The notes under the pieces were generated by a model. The model was not told the DNA's origin, ran no database searches, and was given only the letters and a program-made list of their open reading frames with translations. A DNA stretch of 64,000 nucleotides. It comes from Fictibacillus phosphorivorans. Lineage in GTDB: Bacteria; Bacillota; Bacilli; Bacillales; Fictibacillaceae. The position numbers and the translations under genes are program-made. The stretch lies in contig NZ_JAMBOR010000016.1 of NCBI RefSeq assembly GCF_023715845.1, positions 23,772 to 87,771 on the forward strand, read 5' to 3'. Positions 17,956-28,627 of the stretch are shown piece by piece (position 1 is the first letter of the stretch; each line of letters starts with the position of its first letter).

Positions 17956-20910
17956 TTGTCGGATTTTTCGATTAAAATTAACGGTTCTGAAGTTAAAGCT
18001 AACAAAGATCAAACCATATTAAATCTTCTTACGGATCGTCCTGATCAAGTTCCTCATGTTTGTTATCACCCCAGCCTGGGGCCGATTGAAACGTGTGACA
18101 CGTGTATCGTTAAAGTAAATGGTGAATTCGTCAGAGCTTGTTCCACAATATTAAATGATGGAGACGAGGTGGATACAAACTCTGATGAGGTGAAAGAAGC
18201 ACAAGTGATCGGAATGGACAGAATCCTGTTAAATCATGAATTATATTGTACCGTTTGTGATTATAACAATGGGGGTTGCGAAATACATAATACCGTTAAA
18301 GAGATGAAGATCAACCACCAAAGCATTCCTTTTGATCACAAACCTTATGAAGTCGATCATTCAAATCCTTTCTACAGGTATGATCCAGATCAATGTATTT
18401 TGTGCGGAAGATGTGTAGAAGCCTGTCAGGATGTTCAAGTAACAGAAACGCTATCGATTGACTGGGACCGAGAAAGACCTCGTGTAATTTGGGATAAAGA
18501 TGTGCCGATTAACGAGTCTTCATGTGTTTCATGTGGACATTGCTCTACGGTATGCCCTTGTAATGCCATGATGGAAAAGGGCATGGAAGGCGAAGCAGGT
18601 TATATGACAGGTATCAATCGGGAAACCTTACGTCCTATGATTGAAATTACGAAAAATGTAGAAACCGGATATGGCTCTATTTTAGCTATTTCAGATATGG
18701 AAGCTGCCATGCGTGAACAGCGTATTAAAAAAACAAAGACGGTTTGTACGTATTGTGGAGTTGGTTGTAGTTTTGATGTATGGACAAAGGGAAGGGAAAT
18801 TTTAAAAGTTGAGCCTCAGATTGATGCGCCTGCTAACGGTATTTCTACATGTGTAAAAGGTAAGTTCGGCTGGGATTTTGTAAACAGTGAAGAGCGTCTA
18901 ACAAAACCGCTTATCCGTGAAGGTGATTCGTTTAGAGAAGCTTCATGGGAGGAAGCGTTAAACCTGATTGCGTCCAAGTTTACAGAAATCAAACAAAAAC
19001 ATGGCTCACAAGCATTATCATTCATCAGTTCATCTAAATGTACAAATGAAGAATCCTATTTAATGCAAAAGCTGGCAAGGGGAGTTATAGGAACAAACAA
19101 TATTGATAACTGTTCACGTTATTGCCAGACACCGGCTACAATGGGCTTGTTCCGTACGGTAGGGCATGGCGGAGATTCAGGTTCTATTAAGGATATTGAA
19201 AAATCAGAGCTCATTATTATTATCGGTTCCAATACAGCCGAATCCCACCCTGTACTAGCTACAAGAGTAAAGCGTTCTCACAAATTACGTGGTCAAAAAC
19301 TAATTGTCGCAGACCTTCGTAAACACGAGATGGCTGACCGTGCGGATCTTTTTATCCAACCTAAAGCAGGTTCTGATCTCGTATGGCTTTCAGCAGTAAC
19401 AAAATATATTCTAGACCAAGGCTGGGCAGATCAAGAGTTTTTAAATAATCATGTGAATGGTCTTGAAGAATTTAAACAAAATCTTGAAAAGTTTACGCTA
19501 GAATATGCTGTAGAAGCTACAGGACTTTCTCAGGAAACCTTAATCCATATTGCAGAAACCATTCATCAATCGAAAAGCGCTTGTGTGCTTTGGGCAATGG
19601 GTGTAACACAGCATAGGGGCGGAAGTGATACAAGTACTGCTATTTCAAACCTGCTCCTTGTAACCGGAAATTATGGACGTCCTGGTGTAGGGTCATATCC
19701 GCTTCGCGGCCATAATAACGTTCAAGGTGCGAGTGATTTTGGAAGTATGCCTGATCGTCTTCCATCATACGAGAAAGTAACGGATGAAAAAGTACGAGCT
19801 AAATACGAGCAAGCTTGGGGCGTAAAGATCCCGGAAGAACCTGGACTGAACAATCATGAAATGGTCGCAGGTATACATGATGGACACGTTAAAGCCATGT
19901 ATTTAAAGGGAGAAGACATGGGAATCGTGGATTCGAACATCAACTATGTTCATGATGCCTATGAGAAGTTGGATTTCTTTGTAGTACAAGACCTCTTTTT
20001 AACAATAACCGCCCAGTTTGCTGATGTCGTACTGCCAGCAAGTCCGAGCTTAGAAAAAGAAGGTACTTTTACAAATACTGAACGAAGAATCCAACGGCTT
20101 TATCAAGTAATGGAGCCGTTAGGAGATTCAAAGCCGGATTGGCAAATCATTCAAGATATCGCTAACCGTTTGGGAGGCAATTGGAACTATACCCACCCTA
20201 GTGACATTATGGATGAAGCTGCTCAATTAGCTCCTCTCTTTGCTGGTGTTTCTTATGAAAGACTAGAAGGGTATAAGAGTCTCCAATGGCCGGTAGCTCC
20301 AGACGGGACAGATACTCCCATTTTATTTACTGATGGATTCCCGTTTGAGGACAGAAAAGCTAAATTATATCCTGTGGATTGGACGGAACCTATAGAATTT
20401 GGAGAAGAGTACGATATCCATGTTAATAATGGAAGACTCTTAGAACATTTCCACGAAGGGAATATGACCTATAAATCAGAGGGGATTACATCAAAGACGC
20501 CTAATACTTTTCTTGAAATCTCACATGAACTAGCTGAAGAGAGAGGAATTAAAGATGGTACTCTCGTTCGTTTAACTTCCCCATATGGAAGTGTTAAAGT
20601 TCATTGTTTAATCACAGATCGAGTGAAAGGCAAAGAAGTATATTTACCGATGAATGACAGTGGAGAAGCTGCGATCAATCTATTAACCAGCAGCTATGCA
20701 GATAAAGATACAGATACACCTGCATATAAAGAAACAAGTGCCAAATTAGAGATTCTTCAAGAAGAAGGGGCTAACCCACTGCCAAAAACAAATTTCAGAT
20801 ACGGGAACCCTCAGCCGCAGATCGGAGTAGCCGTTGAAAAAAAATGGGCCAGAAAAGATTATATTTTCCCTGGAGATGCTGTGAAAAAGGAGCGAAACCA
20901 ACATGGCTAA
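17956..20910 (+). CDS. yjgC: Formate dehydrogenase-like molybdopterin oxidoreductase, alpha subunit
   Basis: 984 residues, matching B. subtilis YjgC. Domains in order: [2Fe-2S] ferredoxin (Cys36, 47, 50, 62), Cys98/101/108 cluster region, two [4Fe-4S] sets (Cys147-157 and Cys190-200), then the molybdopterin domain with its own [4Fe-4S] (Cys264, 267, 271, 299). The molybdenum ligand position is Cys390 (DNCSRYCQT) where some formate dehydrogenases have selenocysteine. Expected to oxidise formate to CO2 in the cytosol with an unidentified acceptor. The start is TTG after AAGGGTGA. It overlaps the downstream yjgD gene by eight bases. Confidence 0.93.
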   Translation: MSDFSIKINGSEVKANKDQTILNLLTDRPDQVPHVCYHPSLGPIETCDTCIVKVNGEFVRACSTILNDGDEVDTNSDEVKEAQVIGMDRILLNHELYCTVCDYNNGGCEIHNTVKEMKINHQSIPFDHKPYEVDHSNPFYRYDPDQCILCGRCVEACQDVQVTETLSIDWDRERPRVIWDKDVPINESSCVSCGHCSTVCPCNAMMEKGMEGEAGYMTGINRETLRPMIEITKNVETGYGSILAISDMEAAMREQRIKKTKTVCTYCGVGCSFDVWTKGREILKVEPQIDAPANGISTCVKGKFGWDFVNSEERLTKPLIREGDSFREASWEEALNLIASKFTEIKQKHGSQALSFISSSKCTNEESYLMQKLARGVIGTNNIDNCSRYCQTPATMGLFRTVGHGGDSGSIKDIEKSELIIIIGSNTAESHPVLATRVKRSHKLRGQKLIVADLRKHEMADRADLFIQPKAGSDLVWLSAVTKYILDQGWADQEFLNNHVNGLEEFKQNLEKFTLEYAVEATGLSQETLIHIAETIHQSKSACVLWAMGVTQHRGGSDTSTAISNLLLVTGNYGRPGVGSYPLRGHNNVQGASDFGSMPDRLPSYEKVTDEKVRAKYEQAWGVKIPEEPGLNNHEMVAGIHDGHVKAMYLKGEDMGIVDSNINYVHDAYEKLDFFVVQDLFLTITAQFADVVLPASPSLEKEGTFTNTERRIQRLYQVMEPLGDSKPDWQIIQDIANRLGGNWNYTHPSDIMDEAAQLAPLFAGVSYERLEGYKSLQWPVAPDGTDTPILFTDGFPFEDRKAKLYPVDWTEPIEFGEEYDIHVNNGRLLEHFHEGNMTYKSEGITSKTPNTFLEISHELAEERGIKDGTLVRLTSPYGSVKVHCLITDRVKGKEVYLPMNDSGEAAINLLTSSYADKDTDTPAYKETSAKLEILQEEGANPLPKTNFRYGNPQPQIGVAVEKKWARKDYIFPGDAVKKERNQHG

Positions 20911-21466
20911 GGCGATTAAGAATGTCCACAAGTTATCTGTGTCGGAAGAAGAACAAAGAACCAAAGATTTAAGGGAAGTGGAAGATGCCTTAATAAAAAA
21001 TAAACAAGCGATTATGCAAACACTTGAGATCATGAATCATATGCAAGACAAAGGTATCCTTTCGTTGTTAAACGGATTGTTCGGGCAAGGGGATAAAGTC
21101 CTAGATATTGCCGTTAAAGCCATGGACAAACCTGAAAACACGAATACGATTAAAAATCTTCTGCTTCTCTTAGGTACACTAGGGATGATTAACGTTAAAC
21201 AACTCGAGCCATTTTTGCTGAAAATTGATGCCGGAATCGCTAGAGTAGCAGAGTATAAAGATACAGACGAAAAAACAGGGTATTTTGATCTTGTAAAATC
21301 ATTAAAGGACCCAGAAATCAATAGAGCCATCACCATACTGATGCAATTTTTAAAAGGAATGGGACAAGATACAGAACCTTTCGAAAAAACCGTTCAAGAT
21401 ACACCTAAAAAACGAACAAATCAAACAAAAGATAAAACCTTAGAAAATAATGAGAAAAGGAGCTAA
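20903..21466 (+). CDS. yjgD: DUF1641 protein associated with formate dehydrogenase
   Basis: 187-residue soluble protein, same size and position as B. subtilis YjgD (DUF1641). The middle (residues about 50-135) is helical and hydrophobic; the tail is lysine-rich. The constant pairing with YjgC/YrhE-type dehydrogenases suggests an accessory or structural subunit, but no biochemical role is known to me. The ATG lies inside the last codons of the dehydrogenase gene (8-base overlap), implying translational coupling. The MFS carrier starts three bases after its stop. Confidence 0.88.
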   Translation: MAKAIKNVHKLSVSEEEQRTKDLREVEDALIKNKQAIMQTLEIMNHMQDKGILSLLNGLFGQGDKVLDIAVKAMDKPENTNTIKNLLLLLGTLGMINVKQLEPFLLKIDAGIARVAEYKDTDEKTGYFDLVKSLKDPEINRAITILMQFLKGMGQDTEPFEKTVQDTPKKRTNQTKDKTLENNEKRS

Positions 21467-21469
21467 ATA

Positions 21470-22729
21470 ATGGCGACCAAAGTGAAGAACCGCTGGTTAA
21501 TTGCTGCAGCTGCAGTTGGAATTCACATATCAATTGGTTCCGTTTATTCCTGGAGTGTATTTACGAATCCACTCCGGGATAAACATCAATGGGGACTCAG
21601 CGAAATTTCGTTAACATTCAGCATCGCAATCTTGTTTTTAGGTTTATCTGCCGCTTTTATGGGCCACTTTGTAGAAAGATACGGACCTCGTATCTCAGGT
21701 ATGATCGCTTCAGCATGTTTTGGAGCTGGCCTGATTGGTGCAGGTTTTGCAGACAGTATCGGATCATTGTATCTTCTCTATTTCTTTTATGGGGCACTAG
21801 GCGGAATCGGACTTGGAATTGGATATATCACACCTGTTTCATCTCTCGTTAAATGGTTTCCGGATCGGAGAGGACTTGCCACAGGATTAGCTATTATGGG
21901 ATTCGGTTTCGCCTCGCTTATCGCGAGCCCTGTTATCGCCAAACTGATAAATGGAATCGGTATTTCAAATACGTTCTACCTATTAGGTGCCATTTATTTT
22001 GGTCTAATGTTTTTATCTTCACTATATCTTGCCCCGCCGCCAAAGGATTGGCAGCCTAAAGGCATGAAAGATCAAGATCAAAAAGAAGAAAAGAAAACAA
22101 AAGACCTCTCACAATTAACTGCCAACGAAGCAGTGAAAACCGTTCGTTTTTGGGCACTTTGGTCCATGCTCTTTATTAATGTGACTTGTGGAATAGCCGT
22201 AATTTCAGTAGCATCACCTATGGCTCAGGACATTGCAGGCTTAAGTGCTGGAGCAGCAGCTACTATGGTAGGAATTATGGGATTGTTTAATGGTTTTGGT
22301 AGAATTGGATGGGCTGCAGTTTCAGACTATATTGGACGTCCAAATGTGTATACGACTTTCTTTGCACTTCAAACTGTTGCATTTTTACTTTTACCAAACG
22401 TGACGAACGCCTTTTTATTTCAGGTATTGGTCTATTTGATCCTAACTTGTTATGGCGGAGGTTTCGCTTCTATACCTGCTTATATTGGAGATCTGTTTGG
22501 AACAAAACAGCTTGGTGCTATCCACGGTTATATATTAACAGCATGGGCAGCGGCAGGTCTCGTAGGTCCATTAGTCGTTTCATGGATACGGGAAACAACG
22601 AGCAGCTACTCGCTGACACTCTACATCTTCACAGGTGCTTTTGTAGTAGCTCTAGCAATATCTCTATTAATTCGTATTAATATAAGAAACATTAGAAAAG
22701 AAAATAAGCAAACTCAAGCAACAGGTTGA
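21470..22729 (+). CDS. MFS carrier of the oxalate/formate antiporter (OFA) family
   Basis: 419 residues with 12 predicted membrane helices and the MFS-type inter-helix motif VKWFPDRRGLATGLAIMGFG. The N-terminus (IGSVYSWSVFTNPL) is characteristic of OFA-family carriers related to OxlT. Its operon position, three bases after yjgD, supports movement of formate, oxalate or another small carboxylate serving the dehydrogenase. The exact substrate is inferred. ATG follows AAAAGGAG. Last gene of the operon. Confidence 0.85.
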   Translation: MATKVKNRWLIAAAAVGIHISIGSVYSWSVFTNPLRDKHQWGLSEISLTFSIAILFLGLSAAFMGHFVERYGPRISGMIASACFGAGLIGAGFADSIGSLYLLYFFYGALGGIGLGIGYITPVSSLVKWFPDRRGLATGLAIMGFGFASLIASPVIAKLINGIGISNTFYLLGAIYFGLMFLSSLYLAPPPKDWQPKGMKDQDQKEEKKTKDLSQLTANEAVKTVRFWALWSMLFINVTCGIAVISVASPMAQDIAGLSAGAAATMVGIMGLFNGFGRIGWAAVSDYIGRPNVYTTFFALQTVAFLLLPNVTNAFLFQVLVYLILTCYGGGFASIPAYIGDLFGTKQLGAIHGYILTAWAAAGLVGPLVVSWIRETTSSYSLTLYIFTGAFVVALAISLLIRINIRNIRKENKQTQATG

Positions 22730-22732
22730 CAT

Positions 22733-22785
22733 ATAGAAGAAGGGGCATGAACTCAAAACTTATGAGTTCATGCCCCTTCTTCTAT
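22733..22785 (+). terminator. 23-bp perfect hairpin after OFA carrier
   Basis: Left arm 22733-22755 and right arm 22763-22785 are exactly complementary, with a 7-base loop. The core reads GGGGCATGAACTCA. No T-run follows; A-rich sequence comes next. It resembles the hairpin at 34975-35020 and probably acts as a terminator or 3' stabiliser. Confidence 0.75.
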
Positions 22786-22903
22786 GAAAAAAGAGAAAAA
22801 AGTAGTTTTTATAATCAAAACCAGATTAAGTTACAAACTCTAAGCCGTATGACTGCATAGGAAGGTGTATTTTATTGCTAAGTAAGTCTTAAATTTATAA
22901 GTT

Positions 22904-22942
22904 TGCGCGAACGTGTAACGGTATAAAAAATCACGTACCGTA
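22904..22942. repeat. Solo copy of the modular intergenic repeat (tail plus one unit)
   Basis: Begins TGCGCGAACGTGTAACG and ends TCACGTACCGTA. It is the same tail that closes the six-unit copies at 35052-35186 and 59394-59532. It lies between the convergent OFA carrier and gltC genes. Confidence 0.75.
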
Positions 22943-22999
22943 AGGAATCTTGAATCAGAATCGTATACTGAATCGGTTAAAGATATAAATCCCCTAAGT

Positions 23000-23902
23000 T
23001 TATTGATATTGTTCGAGCACAGAGAAGAATTTAATAACAAATTCATAAAACACTTGCTCAGCAGGGGCAAGCTCCCGGCCACGAGGTATAATGATTCCAA
23101 CCGTTCTTTTTACATCTGGTAGTTCTATAGGAATCTTAACCGTAAAGCGTGGCTTAGTTTCATGGAAGGAACTATCGGGTAAAAGTGTTACACCCATACC
23201 TGCTGTGACTAAGCCTTTTATCGCATCAAGATCTTCACCTTCACAAGCAATTTTAGGTATATAGCCTGATTGCTTGCAAGCGTTCACCACAACTTCTCGT
23301 AAAATATATCCATTAGGAAATAGAACAAAATCTTCATTTCTCAAATCATTCAATAAAAGAGTCTTTTTTTCTGCTAAAGGATGCTGTTCCGGCAATAACG
23401 CAGAAATTTTCTCAGTAAATAAAATAAATCCTTCTAAATCAGGATCATTTGTTGGTACAGGTCCTAAAAAAGCTAAATCAATGTCACCGCTCTTCACACT
23501 TTCCGTTAAAAAACGATAAGAACCTTGGCGTAGATTAAAAGCAATATTCGGATGTTCTCTTTTAAATGCAGAAACTACAGTAGGAAGAAGATGTCCAGCT
23601 AAACTAGTCGGAAATCCAATCTTAATCGTACCTCTTTCAGGATCTAAGTATTCATCAATTTGCTTTTTGGCATGCTCGATCGCTTTCATAGCAGTCTTTG
23701 CATGTGTTAAGAAAAGACGACCAACAGGTGACAGCTTGATGTTTCTTCCTTCTCGCTCAAACAGTTCTACACCTAATTCCGATTCTAAATTTGCTATTTG
23801 GCGACTTACTGCTGATTGTGCAACATGTAAGGCCAGTGCAGCTTCAGAGACGTGCTCACGTTCAGCAACTTCAATAAAATAGGCTAATTGACGAATCTCC
23901 AT
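23000..23902 (-). CDS. gltC: LysR-type activator of glutamate synthase
   Basis: 300 residues, exactly the length of B. subtilis GltC. The N-terminal winged HTH (about 1-60, ALHVAQSAVSRQIANLE) is followed by a LysR effector domain containing PTSLAGHLLPTV and EGEDLDAIKGLV, sequences characteristic of GltC. It activates gltAB transcription when glutamate is low and represses its own gene, with 2-oxoglutarate and glutamate as effectors in B. subtilis. The start is ATG at 23902; an upstream in-frame extension lacks an SD. It is divergent from gltA across a 138-bp region with a GltC box. Confidence 0.95.
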   Translation of the reverse strand: MEIRQLAYFIEVAEREHVSEAALALHVAQSAVSRQIANLESELGVELFEREGRNIKLSPVGRLFLTHAKTAMKAIEHAKKQIDEYLDPERGTIKIGFPTSLAGHLLPTVVSAFKREHPNIAFNLRQGSYRFLTESVKSGDIDLAFLGPVPTNDPDLEGFILFTEKISALLPEQHPLAEKKTLLLNDLRNEDFVLFPNGYILREVVVNACKQSGYIPKIACEGEDLDAIKGLVTAGMGVTLLPDSSFHETKPRFTVKIPIELPDVKRTVGIIIPRGRELAPAEQVFYEFVIKFFSVLEQYQ

Positions 23903-23923
23903 AACATTCCCACAACCAATCGT

Positions 23924-23936
23924 TCTCAATTTGAGA
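23924..23936. promoter_or_regulatory. GltC operator (box I-like palindrome)
   Basis: TCTCAATTTGAGA is a perfect 13-bp palindrome around a central base. It starts 22 bp upstream of the gltC start codon, in the gltC-gltA divergent region, where B. subtilis has GltC boxes of the ATCTC-N-GAGAT type. A second box is not clear by eye. Confidence 0.7.
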
Positions 23937-24040
23937 TTATTTTAATCTAAATTATATATTGTTTCGATTAATTATAACCCTTAAACTAATTGAAAGAAAG
24001 TTTTGAACATTAAGTTGAAAACGTGAAGGGGGAGTAACCG

Positions 24041-27000
24041 ATGACCTACAGTCAACTTCCAGAACCACAAGGGTTATATAGTCCGAACTTTGAACATGAT
24101 GCTTGTGGAATTGGTCTATACGCTCATCTGAAAGGGCATGCTACCCATCATATAGTGAAAAAAGGACTTCATATGCTATGCCAACTTGATCATCGTGGAG
24201 GGCAGGGAAGTGACCCGTTAACAGGTGATGGAGCAGGTTTGATGACTAAATTGCCACATCAATTCTTTAAAAAAGTAACTGACTTTGATTTGCCGGAACA
24301 AGGCAAATACGGTGTGGGAATGATTTTTTTCCCAAATGATGAAGAAGCTCAAATGAAACTTGAAAAACAAATTAATCGTTTTATTGAACAAGAAGGACAA
24401 AAACTTTTAGGGTGGAGAACCGTTCCGACTGATCGTTTTTCAATTGGTGAAAAAGCACAAAATACTTGTCCGATTGTTAAGCAAGTGTTTGTTGCTTGCG
24501 ATGAATCCATAACAGATGAACTTGTTTTCGAACGTAAACTTTTTGTAATCAGAAAACAAGCTGAACACTGGGCAAGACAAAACGGACTGCAAACCTATTT
24601 TGCAAGTCTTTCTACGCAAACGATCGTCTACAAAGGATTGTTAACACCTGAGCAAGTCGATACGTTTTATTTAGACTTACAAGATGAGGATTTTGTGTCT
24701 CCATTCGCTTTAGTGCATTCCCGTTTTAGCACAAATACATTTCCTACCTGGGAACGTGCACACCCTAACCGTTATATCATCCATAATGGCGAGATCAACA
24801 CGCTTCAAGGCAATATGAACTGGATGAAAGCTCGTGAAAAACAGTTCGTATCAGAAGCGTTCGGTGACGACATTCATAAGCTTCTGCCAATCTTAGATGC
24901 AGATGGTAGTGACTCGTCCATTTTAGATCAGGCGTTCGAATTTTTTGTACTAGCAGGAAGAAAGCCTTCGCATACCGCGATGATGCTGATTCCTGAACCT
25001 TGGAGTGAGAATCCACATCTCGAACATGAGAGACGCGCCTTTTATGAATACCACAGCTGTCTCATGGAACCATGGGATGGACCTACTGCCATTTCTTTCA
25101 CCAATGGTAAACAAATTGGTGCAATTCTAGATCGAAATGGATTACGTCCAGCTAGATATTACGTAACAAAAGATGATTATATTATCTTCTCATCAGAAGT
25201 CGGTGTCATCGATGTTGAAGAAGAAAACATCCTATATAAAGAGCGTTTAAGCCCTGGACGTATGCTTCTAATCGACATTGAAGAAGGACGCATTATTACA
25301 GATAATGAAATTAAAAAAGAGATGGCTACTGAACATCCTTATGAAGAATGGCTTACAAACGGATTGCTTCAATTAGAAGAGGATGACAAGGAGCCAGTTG
25401 TCAATCTAGAGGATATTAGAAGAAAACAAAAAGCTTTCGGATACACGTATGAAGATATTCACAAATATTTAATACCTGTCATTACAGAAGGAAAAGACCC
25501 AATCGGCTCGATGGGAAATGATACACCTCTTGCTGTGTTATCAGACAGGCCACAATCTTTATTTAACTATTTCAAACAATTATTCGCACAAGTAACAAAC
25601 CCGCCGATCGATGCTATTCGAGAAAAAGTGGTAACTTCTACAATGACATTGTTGGGTGGAGAAGGTAACCTGCTGCATCCCGGACCGCAGAATGCTCGTA
25701 GAATTCGATTAGATTCTCCAGTTCTAACAACAAGTGAATTTAATCAAATCAAAGAGAATGATATCACTGACTTTAAACCAGAGATTCTGCATACTTTGTT
25801 TTCGGAAGATTTGGAAAAAGGGTTGGATTCTCTTCATCAAAAAGCTGAAAAAGCGATCTTAGATGGAGGGAGTATCCTAATATTATCTGACAGAGAAATG
25901 AATGCTTCTCAAGTTCCGATGCCAATTCTTCTCGCTGTGAGTTCTTTACATCACTTTCTTGTTCAGAAAGGTTTACGTACAAAAGTAAGCCTGATTGTTG
26001 AAGCAGGTGAAGTAAGAGAAGTTCATCATTTCGCTGCGTTAATCGGATACGGGGCAGACGCAATCTATCCATATCTCACTTATAAAACATTTGAAGAAGC
26101 TATTATGGAAGGTCATATCGACCTCTCGCTTAAAGAGACTGTAAAGAAATATAAAAAAGGTGTAACGGACGGTATTGTAAAAGTGATGTCAAAAATGGGT
26201 ATTTCCACAGTCCAAAGTTATCGAGGTGCTCAAATTTTTGAAGCAGTAGGGATTGGGAAAGAAGTTATCGATCGTTACTTCCCTGCAACTGCCTCTCAAA
26301 TCGATGGCATCACCTTAGATGAGATCCAAAAAGAAGCAGAACTTAGACATCAAGAGGGATTTCTTGAAACAATCGAAGACACTTTAGATTCAGGAAGTGA
26401 CTTCCAATGGAGAAACACAGGTGAGCATCATGCCTTTAACCCGAAAACGATTCATACTTTACAATGGGCTTGCCGAAAGAATGATTACTCATTGTTTAAG
26501 ACTTTTACTAAATTAGCGGATGATGAGCGTACCACATTCTTAAGAAACCTATTTACGTTTAAACCTGAATTGAAAAGCGTACCTCTTGAAGAAGTTGAAC
26601 CTGTTGAATCCATCGTTAAACGATTTAAGACAGGGGCAATGTCATTCGGATCATTAAGTGCAGAAGCCCACGAATCGCTAGCGATTGCCATGAATCGTTT
26701 AGGCGGAAAAAGCAACAGTGGTGAAGGTGGAGAAAATCCAGCAAGATTCATTCCGGATGAGAATGGAAATAACAGAAGAAGCAGCATCAAACAAGTAGCA
26801 TCTGGAAGATTTGGTGTAAAGAGTCATTACTTGGTGAACGCAGATGAACTGCAAATCAAAATGGCACAAGGTGCTAAGCCAGGTGAAGGAGGTCAGCTGC
26901 CTGGTAACAAAGTCTACCCTTGGGTAGCTGATGTTCGAGGATCAACTCCTGGTGTCGGTCTGATTTCACCGCCTCCGCACCATGATATCTATTCGATCGA

Positions 27001-28597
27001 AGATATGGCTCAGCTCATACACGACCTGAAAAATGCAAACCGTTCTGCAAGAATAAGTGTGAAACTAGTAGCGAAATCAGGAGTAGGTACGATTGCTGCA
27101 GGTGTAGCAAAAGGAGCTGCAGATGTGATCGTAATCAGCGGTTATGACGGAGGAACGGGAGCATCACCAAAAACGAGTATTAAACATACTGGACTTCCAT
27201 GGGAGCTTGGCCTTGCTGAGACTCACCAAACCCTCATGCTGAACGGCCTTCGTGACCGTGTTACGCTTGAAACAGACGGTAAACTAATGACCGGTAAAGA
27301 TGTAGTACTTGCCGCTCTATTAGGTGCTGAAGAGTATGGATTCGCAACTGCCCCTTTAGTTGTTCTAGGTTGTGTCATGATGCGTGCTTGTCATTTAGAT
27401 ACATGTCCTGTCGGAGTCGCTACACAAAATCCAGAACTTCGAAAGAAATTCATGGGAGACCCTGATCATGTTGTGAATTACATGAAGTTTGTTGCAGAAG
27501 AGATCCGTGAGATCATGGCTCAACTTGGATTTAGAACAATGGATGAGATGGTTGGCCGTACAGATGTGTTAACAGTCGGTGAACGTGCAACCAATCATTG
27601 GAAGGCTAAACATTTAGATCTTGCAAAACTCCTTTATCAGCCTGGTGGAGAAAGAACGTGTAAGACTTCTCAAAATCACAAGATTGACCAATCTATAGAT
27701 ATGCAAGAAATACTTCCTAAACTAGTACCAGCACTTGAACAGCAAAAAGCAGTATCTATCAACCTTCCGATCAAAAACACAAACCGTGTTGTGGGTACGA
27801 TTGCAGGAAGTGAGATTACTAGACGCTATGGGGAAGAAGGTTTACCTGAAGATACAGTCACCCTTAACTTTACAGGTTCTGCGGGACAAAGCTTTGGAGC
27901 ATTCATTCCACGAGGTATGAGCCTATATCTGAACGGAGATAGCAATGACTATTTCGGAAAAGGCCTCTCAGGTGGAAAAATGATCGTTGCTCCTCCAAAA
28001 ACAGCAGAATACCTTGCAGATGATAATGTGATTGTTGGAAACGTAGCGTTCTATGGCGCAACCAGTGGAGAAGCTTATATCAATGGTCTTGCTGGTGAAA
28101 GATTTGCTGTCAGAAACAGTGGAGCAAACATTGTAGTCGAAGGAATCGGCGACCATGGCTGTGAGTATATGACAGGTGGAAGTGTCGTCGTACTAGGAGA
28201 TGTTGGTAAAAACTTTGCAGCTGGGATGAGTGGAGGAACCGCTTATATCTACACTGAACAGCCACTTCTGTTTAAAAGACTCTGTAATAAAGAAGGAATT
28301 GAGTTTGAAAGATTAGTTGATGTGGATGAAACAGAATCCGTTAAACAATTAATCTTAAATCATTTTTCTTATACCCAAAGTAGAAAAGCTGCGACAATTC
28401 TAGAAAACTGGAAATCAGCTCATTCACACTTTGTAAAAGTGATTCCGAAAGATTACAAAGAAATGATTAAGAGAATCGATGATGAAAAGCAAGCAGGTCT
28501 ATCTGATCAAGAAGCAATGATGAATGCATTTGAAGCTAGGTCTGCAGTTAAGAAACCAACCGGGAGCCCTGGACCAACGAAATTGATTCTTAGGTAA
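24041..28597 (+). CDS. gltA: Glutamate synthase (NADPH), large subunit
   Basis: 1518 residues. Makes glutamate from glutamine and 2-oxoglutarate. The N-terminal Ntn amidotransferase domain would be exposed after removal of 21 residues, leaving Cys22 (HDACGIGLY) as nucleophile. The central and FMN-binding synthase domains follow (GGKSNSGEGGENPARF; SGYDGGTGASPKTS). The [3Fe-4S] cluster cysteines are in CVMMRACHLDTC, and a C-terminal GXGXG beta-helix domain starts near residue 1250. ATG follows AAGGGGGAG. gltB starts 31 bases downstream. Expression should depend on GltC. Confidence 0.98.
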   Translation: MTYSQLPEPQGLYSPNFEHDACGIGLYAHLKGHATHHIVKKGLHMLCQLDHRGGQGSDPLTGDGAGLMTKLPHQFFKKVTDFDLPEQGKYGVGMIFFPNDEEAQMKLEKQINRFIEQEGQKLLGWRTVPTDRFSIGEKAQNTCPIVKQVFVACDESITDELVFERKLFVIRKQAEHWARQNGLQTYFASLSTQTIVYKGLLTPEQVDTFYLDLQDEDFVSPFALVHSRFSTNTFPTWERAHPNRYIIHNGEINTLQGNMNWMKAREKQFVSEAFGDDIHKLLPILDADGSDSSILDQAFEFFVLAGRKPSHTAMMLIPEPWSENPHLEHERRAFYEYHSCLMEPWDGPTAISFTNGKQIGAILDRNGLRPARYYVTKDDYIIFSSEVGVIDVEEENILYKERLSPGRMLLIDIEEGRIITDNEIKKEMATEHPYEEWLTNGLLQLEEDDKEPVVNLEDIRRKQKAFGYTYEDIHKYLIPVITEGKDPIGSMGNDTPLAVLSDRPQSLFNYFKQLFAQVTNPPIDAIREKVVTSTMTLLGGEGNLLHPGPQNARRIRLDSPVLTTSEFNQIKENDITDFKPEILHTLFSEDLEKGLDSLHQKAEKAILDGGSILILSDREMNASQVPMPILLAVSSLHHFLVQKGLRTKVSLIVEAGEVREVHHFAALIGYGADAIYPYLTYKTFEEAIMEGHIDLSLKETVKKYKKGVTDGIVKVMSKMGISTVQSYRGAQIFEAVGIGKEVIDRYFPATASQIDGITLDEIQKEAELRHQEGFLETIEDTLDSGSDFQWRNTGEHHAFNPKTIHTLQWACRKNDYSLFKTFTKLADDERTTFLRNLFTFKPELKSVPLEEVEPVESIVKRFKTGAMSFGSLSAEAHESLAIAMNRLGGKSNSGEGGENPARFIPDENGNNRRSSIKQVASGRFGVKSHYLVNADELQIKMAQGAKPGEGGQLPGNKVYPWVADVRGSTPGVGLISPPPHHDIYSIEDMAQLIHDLKNANRSARISVKLVAKSGVGTIAAGVAKGAADVIVISGYDGGTGASPKTSIKHTGLPWELGLAETHQTLMLNGLRDRVTLETDGKLMTGKDVVLAALLGAEEYGFATAPLVVLGCVMMRACHLDTCPVGVATQNPELRKKFMGDPDHVVNYMKFVAEEIREIMAQLGFRTMDEMVGRTDVLTVGERATNHWKAKHLDLAKLLYQPGGERTCKTSQNHKIDQSIDMQEILPKLVPALEQQKAVSINLPIKNTNRVVGTIAGSEITRRYGEEGLPEDTVTLNFTGSAGQSFGAFIPRGMSLYLNGDSNDYFGKGLSGGKMIVAPPKTAEYLADDNVIVGNVAFYGATSGEAYINGLAGERFAVRNSGANIVVEGIGDHGCEYMTGGSVVVLGDVGKNFAAGMSGGTAYIYTEQPLLFKRLCNKEGIEFERLVDVDETESVKQLILNHFSYTQSRKAATILENWKSAHSHFVKVIPKDYKEMIKRIDDEKQAGLSDQEAMMNAFEARSAVKKPTGSPGPTKLILR

Positions 28598-28627
28598 GAC
28601 AGCCACGAGATGAAAGGAGAGATAATC

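Noticed and set aside
21589..22680. Three overlapping + strand alternate-frame open frames (up to 123 codons) inside the OFA carrier gene
   Set aside because: They encode Cys/Arg/Ser-rich nonsense typical of shifted membrane-protein codons and lack SD sequences.
24041..28597. Several antisense and alternate-frame open frames of 60-100 codons inside gltA
   Set aside because: No ribosome binding sites, no recognisable protein features, and all are covered by the clearly coding gltA frame.
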